Shown: piece after piece, positions 56,879-64,000 of the stretch
How positions within the stretch are numbered: position 1 is the stretch's first letter
Layout of the letters: each line of letters opens with the position of its first letter
Assembly (NCBI RefSeq): GCF_016860525.1
Contig: NZ_BNEA01000001.1
Coordinates: 1,195,501-1,259,500 of the forward strand
Length of the DNA stretch: 64,000 nucleotides
Origin: Streptomyces rubradiris
GTDB taxonomy: Bacteria > Actinomycetota > Actinomycetes > Streptomycetales > Streptomycetaceae
Direction: 5' to 3'
Program-made: the position numbers and the translations under genes
Notes under the pieces: generated by a model
What the model was told of the DNA's origin: nothing
Databases searched by the model: none
Seen by the model: only the letters and a program-made list of their open reading frames with translations

Positions 56879-58108
56879 CTACAGGGCCACGCCGAGCAGC
56901 GCGTCCACCGCGCGCGTCACCAGGCCCGGGGCGCCCGTGTCCGTGCCGCCCGCTTCCTGCTGCCGGGCCGCCCAGCGGTCCACCGCCGCGAGGGCGGTGG
57001 GGGCGTCCAGGTCGTCGGCGAGGGCCTCGCGGATCTCCTCCACCAGGGCGTCGGCCGAGGGCCCGTCGGGGCGGGAGACCGCCGCGCGCCAGCGGCCGAG
57101 GCGGGCCACGGCGTCCTGGAGGACCTGGTCGGTCCACTCCCAGTCGGACCGGTAGTGGTGGGCCAGCAGGGCGAGGCGGATGGCGGCGGGGTCGACGCCG
57201 TCGCGGCGCAGCCGGGAGACGAAGACGAGGTTGCCCTTGGACTTGGACATCTTCTCGCCGTCGAGGGCGACCATGCCGGCGTGCACATAGGCCTTGGCCA
57301 TGGGGAACTCGCCGGTGAGCACCTGGGCGTGCGAGGCGCCCATCTCGTGGTGCGGGAAGGCGAGGTCGGAGCCGCCGCCCTGGACGTCGAAGCCCATGCC
57401 GAGGTGGTCCAGGGCGATGGCCACGCACTCGATGTGCCAGCCGGGGCGGCCCCGGCCGAGCGAGCCGCCGTCCCAGCTGGGCTCGCCCTCGCGGGCCGCC
57501 ATCCACAGCATCGGGTCCAGCGGGTTCTTCTTGCCCGGACGGTCCGGGTCACCGCCGCGTTCGGCGGACAGCAGCCGCATGGCGGCGGCGTCCAGGTGCG
57601 AGACCTTGCCGAAGTGCGGGTCGGACTCGACGGAGAAGTAGATGTCACCGTCCAGCTCGTAGGCCGCGCCGCTGTCACGCAGCCGCTCGACGAGCGGGAC
57701 GATGCCGGGTATGGCCTCGACCGCGCCGATGTAGTGCCGCGGCGGAAGCATCCGCAGGGCGGTCATGTCCTCGCGGAAGAGGGCCGTCTCCTTCTCGGCG
57801 AGGGCGACCCAGTCGACGTTGTCCCGCTCGGCCCGCTCCAGCAGCGGATCGTCGACGTCGGTGACGTTCTGGACGTAGTGAACCTGCCGCTTGGTGTCGA
57901 GCCACACGCGCTGAACCAGGTCGAACGCGTTGTAGGTCGCCGCGTGACCCATGTGGGTCGCGTCGTACGGCGTGATGCCGCAGACGTAGAGGCGGGCGAC
58001 GGGACCGGGGTCGAGGGTGACCGGACCGCCGGTCGCGGTGTCGTGGATCCTCAGGTCGCGGCCCTGACCAGGCAGGGCGGGGACCTCGGAAGCGGGCCAG
58101 GCATGCAT
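56879..58108 (-). CDS. mshC: Mycothiol cysteine ligase MshC (CysS-like)
   Basis: A 409-residue enzyme of the class I tRNA-synthetase fold. HMGH at 52-55 replaces HIGH, KMSKS at 286-290 is intact, and Cys43, Cys228, His253 and nearby residues form the zinc site. It ligates cysteine to glucosaminyl-inositol in mycothiol biosynthesis. The ATG at 58108 gives the length I recall for S. coelicolor MshC; two ATG codons lie close together. It forms a cluster with kinase-like, DUF3090 and phosphatase genes. Confidence 0.94.
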   Translation of the reverse strand: MHAWPASEVPALPGQGRDLRIHDTATGGPVTLDPGPVARLYVCGITPYDATHMGHAATYNAFDLVQRVWLDTKRQVHYVQNVTDVDDPLLERAERDNVDWVALAEKETALFREDMTALRMLPPRHYIGAVEAIPGIVPLVERLRDSGAAYELDGDIYFSVESDPHFGKVSHLDAAAMRLLSAERGGDPDRPGKKNPLDPMLWMAAREGEPSWDGGSLGRGRPGWHIECVAIALDHLGMGFDVQGGGSDLAFPHHEMGASHAQVLTGEFPMAKAYVHAGMVALDGEKMSKSKGNLVFVSRLRRDGVDPAAIRLALLAHHYRSDWEWTDQVLQDAVARLGRWRAAVSRPDGPSADALVEEIREALADDLDAPTALAAVDRWAARQQEAGGTDTGAPGLVTRAVDALLGVAL

Positions 58109-58290
58109 GTACATGAGCCTAACCGGCCCTGACCCGCCTGTACGAACGGGATCGGGCCGGTTGGCCGGGTACGCGTTCTTGAACATCCGCGCGGCGTGTG
58201 CTGGGGGCCGGTCTGGCTCACCGTGCGTGGCCGGTCAGGTGCTCAGCGGGGTGGCCCGGGTGCTCGTACGGGAGGCCGCGCCCCGGGTGC

Positions 58291-59115
58291 TCATACCGGG
58301 GGCCAGGGAATGGCGGGCCAGTCGCCGCTCGGCTCCGGGTGCCGGCCGGAGGTGAGCAGCGCGTCGACCCGCGCGCGCGTGGCGTCGACCTCGGCCGTCG
58401 TGATCAGCGTGGCCAGCCGGGTGCCCAGCGGGCCGTCCAGGGCGTCCCGCAGTCCCTTGAGGACGCCGACGGCCTCCTCCGGCAGGGGTTCGCCCGCCCA
58501 GCCCCACAGCAGGGTGCGCAGCTTGCCGTCCACGTTGAAGGTGACGCCGTGGTCGATGCCGTAGAGCCGGCCGTCGGCGGTGGGCAGCAGGTGGCCGCCC
58601 TTGCGGTCGGCGTTGTTGATGACCGCGTCCAGGACGGCGAGCCGGCGCAGCCGCGGGTCGTCGGCGTGCACGAGCAGCGCGGTGCGGCCCTCGCCGACGT
58701 CGGCGAGCCCGACCGCCTTCCAGCCCGGCTCCGGCTCCTCGCCGTCGACCAGGGCGAGCAGCTCGGCCTCGGGGTGGACGTCGATCCACAGCTGGCACAT
58801 GCCCTCGCCGTACGGGCCCTCGCGCAGCACGGTGGGCGGCACCAGGCCCCAGCCGGTGGCCTCGGACACCTCGTAGGCGGCCACCTCGCGGCCCGCCAGG
58901 GTGCCGTCGGGGAAGTCCCACAGGGGGCGCTCCCCGGCGACCGGCTTGTACACACAGGAGGCCTGGCGGCCGTCGAGGGCGACCGTGCAGAACAGGGCCG
59001 CGTTGGACGCCTCGCGGATCCGCCCGCGTACGGTCAGCTCACCGTGCGCGAGCAGTTCGGCCGGGTTCGCATCGGGCGTCACGCTCCGCGGCGGTATCCG
59101 TTCTGGCGCGGACAT
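58291..59115 (-). CDS. Phosphatidylinositol 3-/4-kinase-like (SCO1664-type) protein
   Basis: A 274-residue protein of the small PI3/4-kinase-like group found beside mshC in actinobacteria. It contains SCVYKPVAGERPLWDFPDG (nucleotide-contacting Lys), VINNADRKGGHLL (DRK catalytic loop-like) and GIDHGVTFN (metal-binding DxH). A kinase or AMPylase-like reaction is possible. ATG 59115 has a strong GGAAGGA site and overlaps DUF3090 by 37 bp; a GTG at 59082 would overlap its stop by 4 bp. Confidence 0.8.
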   Translation of the reverse strand: MSAPERIPPRSVTPDANPAELLAHGELTVRGRIREASNAALFCTVALDGRQASCVYKPVAGERPLWDFPDGTLAGREVAAYEVSEATGWGLVPPTVLREGPYGEGMCQLWIDVHPEAELLALVDGEEPEPGWKAVGLADVGEGRTALLVHADDPRLRRLAVLDAVINNADRKGGHLLPTADGRLYGIDHGVTFNVDGKLRTLLWGWAGEPLPEEAVGVLKGLRDALDGPLGTRLATLITTAEVDATRARVDALLTSGRHPEPSGDWPAIPWPPV

Positions 59116-59669
59116 ACGTGTCCTTCCGGATCGAGCGGGAGGCTGCACAGCGGGCACGGCGGCCGCCCGGCGTTGACGACGTCGAGGGCGCGCTTGGCGA
59201 AGGCCCGGGCCTGCGCGCCGGTCAGCCGGACCCGCAGCATCGGGGGTCCGTTCTCCTCGTCCTGGAGCAGGCGCTCCTCGGCCTCGGCGAGGTCTTCCTC
59301 GTTGTCGGCGTCCAGCTCCACCAGCGCCTGTGCCTCGACGATCATGCGCTGGTCCTCGCCGTCCCAGGCCAGGGCCATGGTGCCGACGCGGAACTCCTCC
59401 TCGATGGGAGTGTCGAGCGGTGCGGTGTCGGTGATCTCGGCGGGGGCGACGGCGGGGACGGCGGCGCTGCCGCCACTACGCCGTACGACCTCGTCCAGCA
59501 GTTCGTCCATGCGCTCGGCGAGCGCGGCCACCTGGGTCTTCTCCAGGGCCACGCTGGTCACCCGGGAGCCTGCGATGGCCTGGAGGAAGAACGTACGGCG
59601 CCCGGGCAGCCCGACCGTGCCGGCCACGAAGCGGTCCGGCTGGTCGTAGAGGAACACCTGACGGGACAC
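59079..59669 (-). CDS. DUF3090 family protein
   Basis: A 196-residue protein with the family opening SRQVFLYDQPDRFVAGTVG and the C-terminal zinc-type PPCPLCSLPLDPEGHVCPRQNGY. Its function is unknown, but it is conserved next to mshC and the phosphatase in Actinobacteria (Rv2134c in M. tuberculosis). GTG start. Overlaps the kinase-like gene by 37 bp. Confidence 0.9.
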   Translation of the reverse strand: MSRQVFLYDQPDRFVAGTVGLPGRRTFFLQAIAGSRVTSVALEKTQVAALAERMDELLDEVVRRSGGSAAVPAVAPAEITDTAPLDTPIEEEFRVGTMALAWDGEDQRMIVEAQALVELDADNEEDLAEAEERLLQDEENGPPMLRVRLTGAQARAFAKRALDVVNAGRPPCPLCSLPLDPEGHVCPRQNGYRRGA

Positions 59670-59766
59670 GTCCTGTCTCCATAAAGTCGTGGTTTCGAGA
59701 GGTTCGGCGGTTGGCCGTACGGGAAAGCGAACGGGATCGGTCGCCTCACCCTACTGCGGCCGACGA

Positions 59767-60453
59767 TCACGGTGCGCCCGCACCGCCTCCGACCGGTGCG
59801 TCACCCTCGCCGGGTTCCTCACGGGGGACGAGCGAAGCGAAGTCCCCGGTGTCGCCGAGGCGGATGAGGTACGGCCGGAGCCGGGTGTAGCGGATCACGG
59901 TGACGGAGCAGGGTTCGACGGAGATCCGCTGGAAGAGGTCGAGGTGCAGGCCGAGGGCGTCGGCCACGAGGGACTTGATGATGTCGCCGTGGGAGCACAT
60001 CAGGTAGACGGCGTCGGCGCCGTGGTCGCGCTCCACGCGCGCGTTCCACTCGCGTACGGCCTCGGCGGCGCGGGTCTGCATGGCCCGCATGGACTCGCCG
60101 CCGGGGAAGGCGGCGGCGGACGGGTGGGTCTGTACGACCTCCATCAGCGGCTCGTCCTTCAGCTCGGCGAGCTTGCGGCCGGACCAGTCGCCGTAGTGGC
60201 ACTCGCCGATCCGTTCGTCGGTGTGGGAGCGCAGGCCGGGGCGGGCCTCCAGCAGCGGGCGCACGGTTTCCTGGCAGCGCTGCAGGGGGCTCGCGACCAC
60301 CTCGGAGATCGGCAGTCCGGCGAGCCGGCCGGGCAGCGCGGCGGCCTGCGCGGCGCCGCGTTCGTCCAGGGCGACGCCGGGCGTCCACCCGGCGAGCAGG
60401 CCGGAGGTGTTGGCGGTGGAGCGTCCGTGCCTTACGAGGATCAGCGTGGGCAT
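59767..60453 (-). CDS. Histidine phosphatase-family protein (phosphoglycerate mutase-like)
   Basis: A 228-residue phosphatase. The catalytic RHG occurs in LILVRHGRSTANTSG, the second His in CSHGDIIKSLVADALG, and Glu in GECHYGDWSG. It belongs to the group linked to mshC and DUF3090 (Rv2135c type). Substrate unknown. The last about 20 residues are glycine-rich. First gene of the four-gene set, 97 bp before DUF3090. Confidence 0.9.
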   Translation of the reverse strand: MPTLILVRHGRSTANTSGLLAGWTPGVALDERGAAQAAALPGRLAGLPISEVVASPLQRCQETVRPLLEARPGLRSHTDERIGECHYGDWSGRKLAELKDEPLMEVVQTHPSAAAFPGGESMRAMQTRAAEAVREWNARVERDHGADAVYLMCSHGDIIKSLVADALGLHLDLFQRISVEPCSVTVIRYTRLRPYLIRLGDTGDFASLVPREEPGEGDAPVGGGAGAP

Positions 60454-60505
60454 GCGGCAAGGGTAGGCGCATGGGGAAGTGCGCCGTTGACCGGGCGAAG
60501 GGAGA

Positions 60506-61510
60506 ATGCGCTCCGTGATCGTCGACTGCGCCGTCTACCGGCACGGGCACCGCAGTGAGGGGCCCGCGGACCTGTCCGACGCGCTCGCCGGGGCCAGGGC
60601 CGCGGGCGGCTTCGTGTGGATCGGCCTGTACGAGCCCTCCGAGCGGGAGTTCGACCTGGTCAGCCAGGAGTTCGGGCTGCATCCGCTGGCCGTGGAGGAC
60701 GCCTTGAAGGCACATCAGCGGCCCAAGCTGGAGGTGTACGACGACTCGCTGTTCATGGTGCTGAAGCCGGTGGTGTACGAGCCCGAGAGCGACGCGGTCT
60801 CGGCCGGTGAGGTGATGGTCTTCGTCGGCGAGAGTTTCGTGGTGACGGTGCGCCACGGGGAGGGTTCGCCGCTGGCGGCCGTGCGGCAGCGGCTGGAGCA
60901 GGAACCGGAAATGCTGGACAAGGGTCCCACCGCCGTGCTGTACGCGATCGCCGACGCCACCGTGGACCACTATCTGGAGGTGGCGACGGAGCTGCAGAAC
61001 GACCTGGACGAGCTGGAGGCGGAGGTGTTCCGGCCGGACACCGGCGGGTCCCGCAACACCGCGTCCCGGATCTACACCTTCAAGCGGCAGATCCTGGAGT
61101 TCCGCCGGGCGACCGGCCCGCTGGCGCTGCCGCTGGCCCGGCTGGCCGGCAGCGGCCCGCTGGGCAACTCGGTGCCGTTCGTGCACGACGACTCCCGGCC
61201 CTTCTTCCGGGACGTGGGCGATCACCTCACGCGCGTGAACGAGTCCGTGGAGGCCCTGGACCGGCTGGTCTCGGACATCCTGTCGGCGCACCTGGCGCAG
61301 ATGAGCGTCCGGCAGAACGACGACATGCGGAAGATCTCCTCGTGGGCGGCGATGGCGGCGGTGCCCACGATGATCGCGGGGATCTACGGCATGAACTTCG
61401 ACCACATGCCCGAGCTGCACTGGCTGTGGTCGTACCCGGCGGTGATCGTGCTGATGGCCGCGCTGGAGGTGCTGTTGTACCGGCTGTTCAAGCGGCGCGG
61501 CTGGTTGTGA
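60506..61510 (+). CDS. CorA-family magnesium/cobalt channel
   Basis: A 334-residue CorA-type transporter. Its long N-terminal soluble domain is followed by two C-terminal membrane helices; the signature YGMNFDHMPEL lies between them. It should conduct Mg2+ (or Co2+/Ni2+) into the cell. An ATG at 60506 has its ribosome-binding site too close; a GTG at 60515 (start of VIVDCAVYRH) is better spaced and is an equal alternative. Divergent from the phosphatase gene. Confidence 0.92.
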   Translation: MRSVIVDCAVYRHGHRSEGPADLSDALAGARAAGGFVWIGLYEPSEREFDLVSQEFGLHPLAVEDALKAHQRPKLEVYDDSLFMVLKPVVYEPESDAVSAGEVMVFVGESFVVTVRHGEGSPLAAVRQRLEQEPEMLDKGPTAVLYAIADATVDHYLEVATELQNDLDELEAEVFRPDTGGSRNTASRIYTFKRQILEFRRATGPLALPLARLAGSGPLGNSVPFVHDDSRPFFRDVGDHLTRVNESVEALDRLVSDILSAHLAQMSVRQNDDMRKISSWAAMAAVPTMIAGIYGMNFDHMPELHWLWSYPAVIVLMAALEVLLYRLFKRRGWL

Positions 61511-61546
61511 GCGGGGTCGGGCGGCCCGGTTGGTGGTGAGCGCGGT

Positions 61547-62335
61547 TCACGCGGCTTCGGGTGCGGGGGCCGGGGGGCTGCCGAGGGCGTCGCGGCGCTC
61601 GGGCGTGCGGAGGGCGGCCATGCGGTGCCGGCCGACGAGACGTTCCCAGGCGTACGTGGCGTGGACGCCGGCCGCGAGCAGCGCCCGTTTCGGCTTCGGC
61701 CAGCCCAGGATGCGGCCCATGTACGCCATGACGGCGAGGCTGACGTCCCGGTGGACGCGGATCTCGGCGAGCGCGTACACGCGCAGGGTGCGCGGGATCA
61801 GCCGGCCGTGTCCGGCGGCGGCCAGGCGCAGCAGTTCCTCGTGGGCGTAGGCCAGGTGGTTGTCCTCGTCCGCCGCGATCACGCGGAGGGCCCTGCCGAT
61901 CTCCGGGTGGTCGCCGAAGTACCGGACCAGCAGTGCCATCTGGTCGGCGGCGCGCTGTTCGGTGACCCGGCTGTGCGCGAGGTAGACGACGATGTCCGGG
62001 ACGGTGAGCGGCTCGTCCCGGCGGAGCCGGTCGTGGGCGAGGCCGATGCCGCGCCGTTCCAGGAGCATGGTGTAGTCGGTCTCCGGCGGGACCGGGACGG
62101 GGTCGAGCCCGCGCTTCTTCAGCAGGGCGCGGAAGATGCGGCCGTGCTTGTCCTCGTCGGCGCCGTGCCGGGCGATCTTCGGGGCGAGCGCGCGTTCCCC
62201 GTCCGGGACCAGCGCGGCGATCCGGCCGTTCTCCCAGCCGCCCTGGGCCTCCCCGCCGGCGGCGATGGAGCAGAAGAGCCGGAAGGACTCGTCGTGGTCG
62301 AGGATCTCCTGGAACAGACTCCTGGCCGACAGCAT
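61547..62335 (-). CDS. Ferritin-like (rubrerythrin-type) diiron domain protein
   Basis: A 262-residue protein with several ferritin-like helices and Glu/His clusters: GADEDKHGRIF, VTEQRAADQMALL and IAADEDNHLAYAHEEL. These can bind a diiron centre. The C-terminal about 70 residues are basic. ATG 62335 follows GAGAGGTG. Function not predictable; iron storage, oxidation or stress are possible. Convergent with corA (36 bp between stops). Confidence 0.82.
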   Translation of the reverse strand: MLSARSLFQEILDHDESFRLFCSIAAGGEAQGGWENGRIAALVPDGERALAPKIARHGADEDKHGRIFRALLKKRGLDPVPVPPETDYTMLLERRGIGLAHDRLRRDEPLTVPDIVVYLAHSRVTEQRAADQMALLVRYFGDHPEIGRALRVIAADEDNHLAYAHEELLRLAAAGHGRLIPRTLRVYALAEIRVHRDVSLAVMAYMGRILGWPKPKRALLAAGVHATYAWERLVGRHRMAALRTPERRDALGSPPAPAPEAA

Positions 62336-62632
62336 CGCAGCACCTCTCCGCTCCACAGGGTTCCGCGGGCCTACCGGGGGCTCTGGTGGCTTTCGGGGCT
62401 TCGGGGGCTCGCGAGACCGAGTCAAATGCGGGCAGAAAGAAGGCGCAACAGGGCAGTCGACCGAATCGGCCGAACGAAGGACCGCGAAGGCGGGAAGAAG
62501 CCGGGAAAGAAGCGCGCCGAGGGTCGTAACCGCGCGGCGCCGGTGGCGTTGTTCCCGGTGACGGCCGTGGCGGGGAAGACCCCCGAGCCCCCACCACGGC
62601 CGCGAAAGTCCCCCCCTCCCGCGGAGCTGCGC
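62336..62632. other. Intergenic region (297 bp)
   Basis: No gene recognised. The part near 62410-62520 is purine-rich on the plus strand and rich in GAAG-type runs. It contains the hairpin downstream of the LLM gene and presumably the promoter of the ferritin-like gene. Confidence 0.5.
62563..62601 (-). terminator. Hairpin after the LLM oxidoreductase gene
   Basis: An 8-bp outer stem (GGCCGTGG with CCACGGCC) and a 5-bp inner stem (CGGGG with CCCCG) separated by short loops. It lies about 30 bp past the stop. Confidence 0.6.
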
Positions 62633-63688
62633 TCACGCCAGCCCGGCGCGCTCCAGGGCCTCACTGCCGGCCCGCAGGGAGGCGAGCCGCTCCTCGAGCG
62701 TGAAGCCGGCCGGGGCCAGGCTGAGGGTCGTGACCCCGGCGGCGGCGTAGGCCTTCATCCGGTCGGCGATCCGGTCGACGGAGCCCAGCAGCGTCGTGCG
62801 GTCGATGAGGTCCTGCGGGACCGCGGCGGCGGCGCCCTGCTTGTCCCCGGACAGATATTTCCGCTGGATCTCGGCGGCCTCCTCCTCGTACCCCATGCGC
62901 TGGGCGAGCTGGTTGTAGAAGTTCTGCTTGGCGCTGCCCATGCCGCCGACATACAGCGCGGTGTACGGGCGGAAGGTGTCGGCGAGCCGGGCCACGTCCT
63001 TGTCGTCGCCGAGGGCGATCGGCAGGGTCGGGCACACGTCGAACCCGTCCAGCGTCAGCCCCGCCCTCTCCCGCCCGGCGCGCAGGTACTTGACCGTGGT
63101 CTCCTCCAGGTGCTCGGCGGAGGGGAAGATCAGCAGCGCGCCGTCGGCGATCTCACCGGTCTGCTCCAGGTTCTTCGGGCCGATGGCGGCGATGTAGAGC
63201 GGGATGTGCTCGCGCTGCGGGTGCACGGTCAGCTTGATGGGCTTGCCGGGGCCGCCGGGCAGCGGCAGCGTCCAGTGCTCCCCCTCGAACGTCAGCCGCT
63301 CCCGGGTCATCGCCTTGCGGACGATCTCCACGTACTCGCGGGTGCGGGACAGCGGCTTGTCGAACTTCACGCCGTACCAGCCCTCGGAGACCTGCGGGCC
63401 GGAGACGCCGAGGCCGAGCCGGAACCGGCCGCCGGAGAGCGAGTCCAGCGTGGCCGCGGTCATCGCCGTCATCGCGGGCTGGCGGGCCGGGATCTGGAAG
63501 ATGGCGGAGCCGACGTCGATGCGCTCGGTCTGCGCGGCGACCCAGCTGAGCACGGTGGCCGCGTCGGAGCCGTAGGCCTCGGCGGCCCAGCACACCGCGT
63601 AGCCCAGCCGGTCGGCCTCCTGTGCCACGGCCAGGTTGTCGCCGTCCATTCCGGCACCCCAGTAACCGAGGTTGATCCCGAGCTGCAT
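62633..63688 (-). CDS. LLM-class F420-dependent oxidoreductase
   Basis: A 351-residue luciferase-like monooxygenase fold. It begins MQLGINLGYWGAGM and contains RFRLGLGVSGPQVSEGWYG, HIPLYIAAIGPKNLEQTGE and the closing ALERAGLA, closely matching actinobacterial F420-dependent enzymes. It probably uses F420H2 for an unknown substrate. ATG start. Divergent from the next gene. Confidence 0.92.
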   Translation of the reverse strand: MQLGINLGYWGAGMDGDNLAVAQEADRLGYAVCWAAEAYGSDAATVLSWVAAQTERIDVGSAIFQIPARQPAMTAMTAATLDSLSGGRFRLGLGVSGPQVSEGWYGVKFDKPLSRTREYVEIVRKAMTRERLTFEGEHWTLPLPGGPGKPIKLTVHPQREHIPLYIAAIGPKNLEQTGEIADGALLIFPSAEHLEETTVKYLRAGRERAGLTLDGFDVCPTLPIALGDDKDVARLADTFRPYTALYVGGMGSAKQNFYNQLAQRMGYEEEAAEIQRKYLSGDKQGAAAAVPQDLIDRTTLLGSVDRIADRMKAYAAAGVTTLSLAPAGFTLEERLASLRAGSEALERAGLA

Positions 63689-63980
63689 GCGCGATTCCCC
63701 TTACCCGTGAGTAACGTGCTTGTGGGGCAGACCTTAGCGCGGGGACCGGGGGGGTGGGAGGGCGGAGCGGCGGCGGACGGGCGGAGGGTCCCCGTGCCTC
63801 TTCGGGAGAGGGAAAGGCGGGGCATCGGCTTCGGGAGGGGGAAGGGCAGGGGCGGTCGACCTCGGCAGACGGAACGGCGGGAAGTCCCCGCGCGGAGACG
63901 GAACGCGGGAGTCGTCCCCTTCGGGGGTGGTTATCCACAGGCAACCCATCGCACCGGTTCTGGCCAGTAATCTCGCCCGC
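63689..63980. other. Divergent promoter region (292 bp) with a TTATCCACA site
   Basis: No gene. The plus strand shows runs of GGGG and GAAGG. TTATCCACA at 63931-63939 equals the E. coli DnaA-box consensus. It may be a regulatory DnaA site or chance. Should contain promoters for both divergent genes. Confidence 0.45.
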
Positions 63981-64000
63981 ATGGAGCAGAGGCATCTCGG
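63981..64000 (+). CDS. Probable aldo/keto reductase, N-terminal codons only (truncated by window end)
   Basis: The last 20 bases translate as Met-Glu-Gln-Arg-His-Leu followed by a Gly codon start, which matches the opening of actinobacterial aldo/keto reductases (MEQRHLGRTG). In S. coelicolor such a gene follows the LLM oxidoreductase, as I recall. Only six codons are visible. Confidence 0.5.

Overview
The window is high-GC actinobacterial chromosome and looks like Streptomyces: strong G/C third-position bias, many GTG and some TTG starts, a conservon (cvn), the glycerol gyl operon, mycothiol ligase MshC and a Pup-proteasome system. No rRNA, tRNA, insertion sequence, phage or CRISPR array was recognised. 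Gene order agrees with what I remember of the S. coelicolor chromosome around rar, the proteasome and gyl, so this is core-chromosome DNA from a relative. This rests on recall of families, not on a search.

Layout. 1-4.7 kb: end of a GntR/FadR regulator, a gamma-glutamyl amide hydrolase, a divergent LysR/TDT-transporter pair, and a metal-receptor-like protein with an XRE-cupin regulator. 5-8 kb: two-gene glycine betaine (OpuA-type) ABC transporter. 8-12 kb: 5'-3' exonuclease, siderophore-interacting protein under an iron box, GNAT acetyltransferase, RluA-type pseudouridine synthase. 12-16.7 kb: five-gene conservon (sensor kinase, roadblock, DUF742, GTPase, CYP157-type P450). 17-24.3 kb: helY, tatC, tatA, two small genes, pafC and pafB. 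24.5-27.5 kb: two FKBP proteins and pafA. 27.5-29.9 kb: MFS exporter with divergent LacI regulator. 29.9-36.1 kb: proteasome cluster prcA, prcB, an endonuclease VII-like gene, pup, dop, arc (all minus strand). 36.6-42.2 kb: ferredoxin, exported protein, trmI, site-2 protease, RecB-like nuclease, response regulator. 42.2-46.7 kb: two tandem peptide-binding lipoproteins and a HAD hydrolase. 46.7-50.3 kb: metH. 50.5-55.8 kb: gylR and glpF-glpK-glpD. 55.9-64 kb: PAC2 protein, mshC, kinase-like protein, DUF3090, phosphatase, CorA, ferritin-like protein, LLM oxidoreductase and the first codons of a probable aldo/keto reductase.

Much of this (helY-tat-paf-prc-pup-dop-arc-trmI-RecB-metH-PAC2-mshC-DUF3090) is the same gene set, in a similar order, as the Mycobacterium tuberculosis Rv2092c-Rv2135c region, with Streptomyces-specific insertions. 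It joins protein pupylation and degradation, the PafBC DNA-damage regulator, twin-arginine export and thiol metabolism.

The most interesting signals are: an exact match to the PafBC-type (RecA-NDp) damage promoter directly in front of helY, a few kb from pafBC; a TTA (bldA-type) codon in the endonuclease VII-like gene that overlaps prcB; the loss of the ExxR motif in the conservon P450; a perfect 56-bp palindrome at the PAC2/mshC junction; and 15-residue tandem repeats in the site-2 protease. Most intergenic gaps between convergent genes hold strong hairpins.
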